A stretch of DNA of 64,000 nt, from positions 1 through 64,000 of the forward strand of contig NZ_JALJYC010000014.1 in NCBI RefSeq assembly GCF_024170405.1. The letters run 5' to 3'. The notes beneath the pieces were generated by a model that saw only the letters and a program-made list of their open reading frames with translations, made no database searches and was not told the origin of the DNA. Below are positions 59,641 through 64,000 of the stretch, in pieces (the stretch's first letter is position 1; every line of letters starts with the position of its first letter). The translations under genes were made by a program, and so were the position numbers. Origin of the DNA: Neisseria perflava (GTDB taxonomy: Bacteria > Pseudomonadota > Gammaproteobacteria > Burkholderiales > Neisseriaceae).

Positions 59641-60687
59641 ATGAAAATGTATGCCGTAGTGGTGAATCAGGATGTAGAAGGTGATGTAGAGGTGGTTGAG
59701 CGCGATGTGCGCCCGCTGGAATACGGAGAAGCCTTAGTTGAAGTCGAATATTGCGGCGTGTGCCATACCGATTTGCACGTGGCCGCCGGCGACTACGGTC
59801 AAAAACCGGGTCGCGTGTTGGGTCACGAGGGTATCGGTAAAGTGACCCAAATCGCCGACGGCGTGAAAAGCCTGAAAGTGGGCGACCGCGTCAGTATTGC
59901 ATGGCTGTTTGAAAGCTGCGGTTCTTGCGAATATTGCAACAGTGGCCGTGAAACCTTGTGCCGCAGCGTGTTGAACGCAGGCTATACTGCCGACGGCGGT
60001 ATGGCTACCCATTGTATCGTGACCGCCGATTATGCGGTAAAAGTGCCCGATGGTTTGGATCCGGCGCAGGCTTCCAGCATTACCTGCGCGGGTGTGACCA
60101 CTTACAAAGGCGTGAAAGTATCCGGTGTGCGTCCGGGTCAATGGATTGCGGTGTACGGCGCAGGCGGCTTGGGTAACTTGGGCGTGCAGTATGCGAAAAA
60201 AGTATTTGGCGCACACGTGATTGCCATCGACATTAACGAAGACAAACTAGCGTTTGCCAAAGAAGTCGGCGCGGATATCGTGATTAACTCCGCTAAAGAA
60301 GATGCGGCGAAAGTGATTCAAGAAAAAACCGGCGGTGCGCATGCTGCCATCGTGACCGCTGTGTCTAAAGATGCGTTTAATTCTGCTGTGAACTGCGTTC
60401 GTGCGGGCGGCCGTGTGGTGGCGATTGGTTTGCCGCCGGAATCTATGGATTTGTCTATTCCGCGCTTGGTGTTGGACGGTATCGAAGTGGTCGGCTCTTT
60501 GGTTGGTACACGCCAAGATTTGGCCGAAGCGTTCCAATTCGGCGCCGAAGGTTTGGTGGTGCCGTTGGTACAACTGCGTGCGCTGGATGAAGCGCCTGCC
60601 ATCTTCCAAGAAATGCGTGAAGGTAAAATTACCGGCCGTATGGTAATTGATATGAAAAAAGGCTGCACTTGCGGTCAAGCGCACTAA
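59641..60687 (+). CDS. adhP: zinc-dependent alcohol dehydrogenase, AdhP type
   Basis: A 348-residue medium-chain dehydrogenase oxidising ethanol/propanol or reducing aldehydes with NAD. The catalytic zinc is held by YCGVCHTDLH (Cys near 38) and GHEGIGKV. Structural zinc cysteines are in SCGSCEYCNSGRETLC. The NAD fold is AVYGAGGLGNLGVQYAK (near 168-184). The C-terminal MKKGCTCGQAH adds two extra cysteines. AAGGAA precedes the ATG. It is divergent from the aldehyde dehydrogenase gene, giving a two-step alcohol-to-acetate route when expressed together. Confidence 0.93.
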   Translation: MKMYAVVVNQDVEGDVEVVERDVRPLEYGEALVEVEYCGVCHTDLHVAAGDYGQKPGRVLGHEGIGKVTQIADGVKSLKVGDRVSIAWLFESCGSCEYCNSGRETLCRSVLNAGYTADGGMATHCIVTADYAVKVPDGLDPAQASSITCAGVTTYKGVKVSGVRPGQWIAVYGAGGLGNLGVQYAKKVFGAHVIAIDINEDKLAFAKEVGADIVINSAKEDAAKVIQEKTGGAHAAIVTAVSKDAFNSAVNCVRAGGRVVAIGLPPESMDLSIPRLVLDGIEVVGSLVGTRQDLAEAFQFGAEGLVVPLVQLRALDEAPAIFQEMREGKITGRMVIDMKKGCTCGQAH

Positions 60688-60708
60688 ACGGTTTAGGTAA
60701 ACATTAAA

Positions 60709-60745
60709 ATGCCGTCCGAAAACAATCGGGTTTTCAGACGGCATT
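60709..60745. terminator. DUS-type hairpin between converging genes
   Basis: AATGCCGTCCGAAAAC...GTTTTCAGACGGCATT. One arm has GCCGTCCGAA, a single change from DUS. Confidence 0.8.
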
Positions 60746-60768
60746 TTGCGATAAAACAGATATAAAAA

Positions 60769-61809
60769 TCAGCCTTTAACTATATCAACCAATAATTCAT
60801 ATGAACGCATTTGCGCGGCCTTGTCGTAAATATAGCTGACTGCCATCAATTCATCGGCCTGCACCTGCGCCTGCAAGCGTTCCAGTTGCGCTTTGGCGGT
60901 GTCGGGCGAACCGATCAGGCTGCACGACATCATGGATTCGGCCATATTCAAAATATGCGGCGGCACATGCTGCGCAACATCGGCATGTGGCGGCTGCATA
61001 CCGCTGCGGCTGCCGGTGACCACATTCAGGAAAAATTGCAGACAGGTATTGCTGAGGAACTGCGCTTCTTCGTCGCTGTCGGCCAAAACCGCATTTACGC
61101 CGATGATAACTTTCGGTTTGTCCAGTTGTTCTGACGGCCTGAACTCGCGGCGGTAGATTTCGACCGCTTCAGTCAGCATACGCGGCGCGAAATGCGAGGC
61201 AAAGGCGTAAGGCAGACCCAATTCAGCGGCCAGATACGCGCTTTCGGTGCTCGAACCCAAAATATACAGCGGCACATCCAAGCCAGGGCCGGGGTAGGCG
61301 CGTACATTAGCGCTTTTCGGTACGTCTAATTTGACCGGCCCGAAGCTGAAACCCTGACCTTCTTCATCGGCACTCAAAGGGCTAAAATAATATTGGATTT
61401 CGGCAATATCCTGCGGAAAACTGCGCACAAAATCATCGCGGTGGCGACGGATGGCGCGGGCGGTGGCTTGGTCGGTACCCGGTGCACGCCCCAAGCCCAA
61501 ATCGACGCGGTGCGGATACAGTGCGGCGAGCGTACCGTATTGTTCGGCCACGATAAAGGGCGAATGGTTGGGCAACATCACGCCGCCGGAGCCGACGCGG
61601 ATGGATTGGGTATTATCCAACACGCGCTGAATCAGCAGGCTGGTGGCGGAGCTGGCGAGGTAGGGCATATTGTGGTGTTCGGCAATCCAGTAGCGGGTAT
61701 AGCCTTTTTGCTCGGCAAACTGCGCCAATTCAACCAAATTATCAACGGCTTGGCTAAAAGTCTCGCCTTGGCGCAGCGGAACGAGGTTGAGTATGGAGAG
61801 GTCGGTCAT
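60769..61809 (-). CDS. luciferase-like flavin monooxygenase (LLM class)
   Basis: A 346-residue bacterial-luciferase-like TIM barrel using reduced flavin. The family segments are RYWIAEHHNMPYLASSAT (near 39-56), GGVMLPNHSPFIVAEQYGTL and RVDLGLGRAPGTD (near 100-112). It resembles E. coli YhbW-type uncharacterised LLM proteins. It lies 118 bases downstream of an arsR-type regulator on the same strand. The promoter gap holds an operator-like dyad matching one before arsR, so it is probably controlled by that regulator. The substrate is unknown. Confidence 0.82.
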   Translation of the reverse strand: MTDLSILNLVPLRQGETFSQAVDNLVELAQFAEQKGYTRYWIAEHHNMPYLASSATSLLIQRVLDNTQSIRVGSGGVMLPNHSPFIVAEQYGTLAALYPHRVDLGLGRAPGTDQATARAIRRHRDDFVRSFPQDIAEIQYYFSPLSADEEGQGFSFGPVKLDVPKSANVRAYPGPGLDVPLYILGSSTESAYLAAELGLPYAFASHFAPRMLTEAVEIYRREFRPSEQLDKPKVIIGVNAVLADSDEEAQFLSNTCLQFFLNVVTGSRSGMQPPHADVAQHVPPHILNMAESMMSCSLIGSPDTAKAQLERLQAQVQADELMAVSYIYDKAAQMRSYELLVDIVKG

Positions 61810-61852
61810 GATGATTCCTTATGGTGAAGTCAGGTTGCTTTTAAATTTATAT

Positions 61853-61868
61853 ATCTAAAAATTTAGAT
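61853..61868. promoter_or_regulatory. predicted ArsR operator, site 1
   Basis: ATCTAAA-AA-TTTAGAT, a perfect 7-2-7 dyad 44 bases before the monooxygenase start. It matches site 2 at 15 of 16 positions. Confidence 0.65.
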
Positions 61869-61917
61869 GGATTACATGGGAACAGGTTGGTAAAAATCCG
61901 GGCGTCCGGCGTAGGTT

Positions 61918-61930
61918 TCAACAGACCCTA
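61918..61930. repeat. solo end of the MITE-like element
   Basis: TCAACAGACCCTA equals the right end of the hairpin element (copy 2: TCAACAGACCC). On the minus strand it reads TAGGGTCTGTTGA and its TAG is the arsR stop codon. No other part of the element is present. Confidence 0.5.
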
Positions 61931-62242
61931 GCTTAAATCTTCCTGCAAACGGTTTAAAAAACCGGCTACGCCCTCGGCATGGTAGCGGTAATACGTCCAT
62001 TTGCCGATACGCTTGCTTTCCACCAAACCGGCGTTTTTCAGGCCGGTCAGATAACCGGAAACCACCGATTGCGCCAAGCCGGATTTTTCGGTAATCAGCC
62101 CCACGCAAATGCCGCCGCAAAAGCCGGTTTCCTCGCAGCGCAAGCGCTCTTCGCCAAAATGCAGGGCAGGATTTTTCAGCCACAGCAGGATTTGGTAGCG
62201 GTAGTCGTTGGAGAGGGTTTTCAAAACATCGGTAATCGGCAT
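61928..62242 (-). CDS. ArsR/SmtB-family transcriptional regulator
   Basis: A 104-residue winged-helix repressor. The DNA-recognition helix is in GLAQSVVSGYLTGLKNAGLVESKRIGKWTYYRYH, split here as LAQSVVSGYLTGLKNAGLV and the wing KRIGKWTYYRYH. A cysteine-containing insert RCEETGFCGGICVG (near 35-48) before the recognition helix could bind metal or sense thiol oxidation; it is not the classical ELCVCDL arsenic site. Near-identical dyads lie before this gene and before the downstream monooxygenase. The stop codon is formed by a solo repeat end. Confidence 0.85.
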   Translation of the reverse strand: MPITDVLKTLSNDYRYQILLWLKNPALHFGEERLRCEETGFCGGICVGLITEKSGLAQSVVSGYLTGLKNAGLVESKRIGKWTYYRYHAEGVAGFLNRLQEDLS

Positions 62243-62277
62243 GATGGGGCAATGGGGTTGAACGAATGATTTGGATT

Positions 62278-62297
62278 ATATCTATAAATTTAGATAT
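62278..62297. promoter_or_regulatory. predicted ArsR operator, site 2 (autoregulation)
   Basis: ATATCTATAAATTTAGATAT: outer arms ATATCTA/TAGATAT, 36 bases before the arsR start. The core ATCTATAAATTTAGAT differs from site 1 by one base. Confidence 0.65.
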
Positions 62298-62334
62298 GTC
62301 AATATATGAAGCAGCGGGCAGATTTTCAAGCGCA

Positions 62335-62370
62335 AGACCGTCTGAAAATCAAAATATTTTCAGACGGTCT
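62335..62370 (-). terminator. variant DUS-pair terminator after the TonB receptor
   Basis: AGACCGTCTGAAAAT...ATTTTCAGACGGTCT. Both arms carry ACCGTCTGAA, as in the pair at 29958. Confidence 0.8.
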
Positions 62371-62387
62371 GAATAATTCAGGGCATT

Positions 62388-64000
62388 TTAAAATTCCACG
62401 CTTGCCGACAGCGAGAAGGTACGTGGCGCACCGGCATTCAGATAACCGCTGCCCGGATAGCCGCCTACCGATGCCCAGTAATTTTTGTTGGCGACATTGT
62501 CCACGCGGGCGCGGAAAGTGGCTTCATGCCCTTTGATGTTGGTGCGGTAACGGGCGCCGACATCAAATCTCGTCCAGCCGCCGACTTTGAGCGTATTAGC
62601 GGCGTTGGCATAGGAAGAGCCGGTGTAAACCATGCGTCCGTCAAACGCCAGCCCCTGTACTTTTGCCACTTCCCATTCTACGCCGAGATTGGCCTGAAAC
62701 TTAGGCACACCGATGGTGCGTTTGCCGTCGGTGGCGCTGGAGCCTGTTTCGCGCTGCTCGGTATCCAAGAAAGTCAAACCGCCCAATACGCGCACGCCGC
62801 GTGCCGCTTCGCCGTAAGCGGTCAATTCAATCCCGCGATGACGGTCACGGCCTTCGGAGGTAAAACGCAACTGATTGCCGTCTGAAACATACAGCGCACG
62901 CGGCTTGTCGGTGCTGAACAAAGCCAAACCCGCACCGAAACCGCCGCCCTCGAATTTAGCACCGATTTCTTTTTGTTTGGATACATACGGACTGAGTTGC
63001 TCGTAGGCATTGCTCACCGCTGTGCCGCCCGAAGTAGCGGCGGCGGTGGCCCCCTGCATCAGGCTTTCCACATAGTTGCCGTACACCGACCATTGCGGCG
63101 TGAGGCGGTACGCCACGCCCACCGCCGGGCTGATACGCGATTTCTTATAGTCGGTTTCCTTACCCGTATTGTAGGCGAAACTTTCGCTGTGAATTTCCTG
63201 CCAACGCGCCCCCAGCGTAAGCTGCAAACGCTTGTCAAACGCGCTGACGGTATCGCCCAAAGCCACGCTGCGCAAACGCAGGCGGTTGGTGACGGCCGGG
63301 CCGGAAGCGTTGCCGTAAAGCGCGGAGGACGAATAGGCGGCATCGGCGTAATAAACAGGATTGTAAAGATTGGTGCTGAGGGTATTGCGGTAGTCCATCA
63401 CATACGCATTTTTGCGTTTGGACTGGTATTGGTTGGCCGCCAAAACCCATTCATGCTGCAAGGCGCCGGTAGCAAAATGTCCGCGCAAGCCGGCTTCGCC
63501 GGTATGGATGACATCTTCGCGCTTGTTGTCGAAACGGTATTGCGTACCGTTGCCGTTACTGTTGGTTAAGGTTAGATTGGCAAGCGAATTTTGCTCTTTG
63601 CCTTTGCGGAAACCATAGGCGGCATAAGCAGTCAGATTATCGTTCAAGTCGTATTCGCCGCGCAGCGTGCCGAATACATCGCGTTCGTTGGAATATGTCC
63701 ACGGCTGCGCCCAGTTGCTCGAAGCATCGGGCGCGGCGGGGACGGCGGTAACGGCCGAACCGAGCGTAACATTTGTGCGCGTTTCTTTCAATTTGTTGTC
63801 CTGCCAGCCCAAATCCGCCGACAGACGGGCTTTCTCGCCGCGCCAATCCAAGCCCAAACTCAACAGGCTGAGTTTGTTTTTCTCATCATCCACCGAGGTA
63901 TGACCGTTGCGGTGGGCGGCATTAAAGCGCACGCCGAATTCCTGATTCGCACCGAAACGGCGGGCAATATCCGCCGCTATATTGCCGCTGCTTTTATTGG
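62388..64000 (-). CDS. TonB-dependent siderophore receptor, C-terminal part
   Basis: The 3' part (about 537 codons) of an outer-membrane TonB-dependent receptor; the 5' end lies beyond the right edge of the window, where the frame stays open (RRFGANQEFGVRFNAAHR). Plug and TonB box are not in the window. The beta-barrel shows alternating strands, GARWQEIHSESF, GVAYRLTPQWSVYGNY, the lid-like KQKEIGAKFEGGG, and the final VDNVANKNYWAS and a C-terminal Phe (SLSASVEF), typical of ferrisiderophore receptors such as FhuE/FoxA/FpvA types. The specific ligand cannot be inferred. It ends next to the arsR gene. Confidence 0.88.
   Translation of the reverse strand, partial: NKSSGNIAADIARRFGANQEFGVRFNAAHRNGHTSVDDEKNKLSLLSLGLDWRGEKARLSADLGWQDNKLKETRTNVTLGSAVTAVPAAPDASSNWAQPWTYSNERDVFGTLRGEYDLNDNLTAYAAYGFRKGKEQNSLANLTLTNSNGNGTQYRFDNKREDVIHTGEAGLRGHFATGALQHEWVLAANQYQSKRKNAYVMDYRNTLSTNLYNPVYYADAAYSSSALYGNASGPAVTNRLRLRSVALGDTVSAFDKRLQLTLGARWQEIHSESFAYNTGKETDYKKSRISPAVGVAYRLTPQWSVYGNYVESLMQGATAAATSGGTAVSNAYEQLSPYVSKQKEIGAKFEGGGFGAGLALFSTDKPRALYVSDGNQLRFTSEGRDRHRGIELTAYGEAARGVRVLGGLTFLDTEQRETGSSATDGKRTIGVPKFQANLGVEWEVAKVQGLAFDGRMVYTGSSYANAANTLKVGGWTRFDVGARYRTNIKGHEATFRARVDNVANKNYWASVGGYPGSGYLNAGAPRTFSLSASVEF

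Overview
This window is chromosomal DNA of a commensal-type Neisseria. The main evidence is dozens of copies of the neisserial DNA uptake sequence core GCCGTCTGAA, mostly preceded by AG or GG (the AG-DUS dialect). They usually occur as inverted pairs forming terminator hairpins just after genes. The gene content also fits Neisseria: GluP sugar permease, two-haem cytochrome c5, DapA-BamC, a 502-residue Pta, dRS3-type 20-bp palindromes, and tRNA and housekeeping genes of betaproteobacterial type. The species cannot be fixed from the sequence. A class III ribonucleotide reductase, a Bap-like giant adhesin and a Gram-positive-like aldehyde dehydrogenase argue for a commensal rather than a meningococcus or gonococcus.

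Layout. 0.1-8.3 kb: gph, aspC-type aminotransferase, a palindromic dRS3 element and a G10 tract, yqaA, gluP, an alpha/beta hydrolase, nhaC, an aldose-1-epimerase-like gene. 8.3-15.4 kb: dnaX (with a well-formed -1 frameshift signal), ybaB, an AsmA-family gene, a DAHP-synthase-like pseudoenzyme, cytochrome c5. 15.7-27.1 kb: tRNA-Arg, tyrB, folP, a glycosyltransferase, glmM, dedA, ansA-tatD, prfA, pta. 27.4-38 kb: trmA, a flavin oxidoreductase, apaH, ridA, hemW, a small membrane gene overlapping rdgB, dapA-bamC, an NCS2 permease. 38-44.3 kb: nrdG-nrdD, two tandem secreted six-cysteine paralogues, dut, pdxH, rluB. 44.3-49.8 kb: a giant repeat adhesin broken by one frameshift. 49.9-64 kb: pyrG, fadD, an LMW protein tyrosine phosphatase with an unknown partner, tRNA-Asp and tRNA-Val, ribA with a GAF gene, tRNA-Leu, divergent aldehyde and alcohol dehydrogenases, an ArsR regulator with a luciferase-like monooxygenase, and the 3' part of a TonB-dependent receptor.

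Most genes are single transcription units bounded by DUS hairpins. Supported operons are dapA-bamC, nrdG-nrdD, ansA-tatD, small membrane protein-rdgB, unknown-LMW phosphatase, and GAF-ribA. Three copies of a ~160-170 bp hairpin element with conserved ends (GGGTCTGTTGACATTTCATC-like) lie in intergenic regions. A solo end of it supplies part of the arsR stop codon.

The least ordinary items are: the DAHP-synthase fold protein that has lost all catalytic motifs; the dnaX frameshift cassette; the adhesin's ~31-unit, 20-residue solenoid, which differs from classical RTX; the paired near-identical operators around arsR; and the tandem six-cysteine secreted proteins. No phage, CRISPR array or classical defence system was seen.
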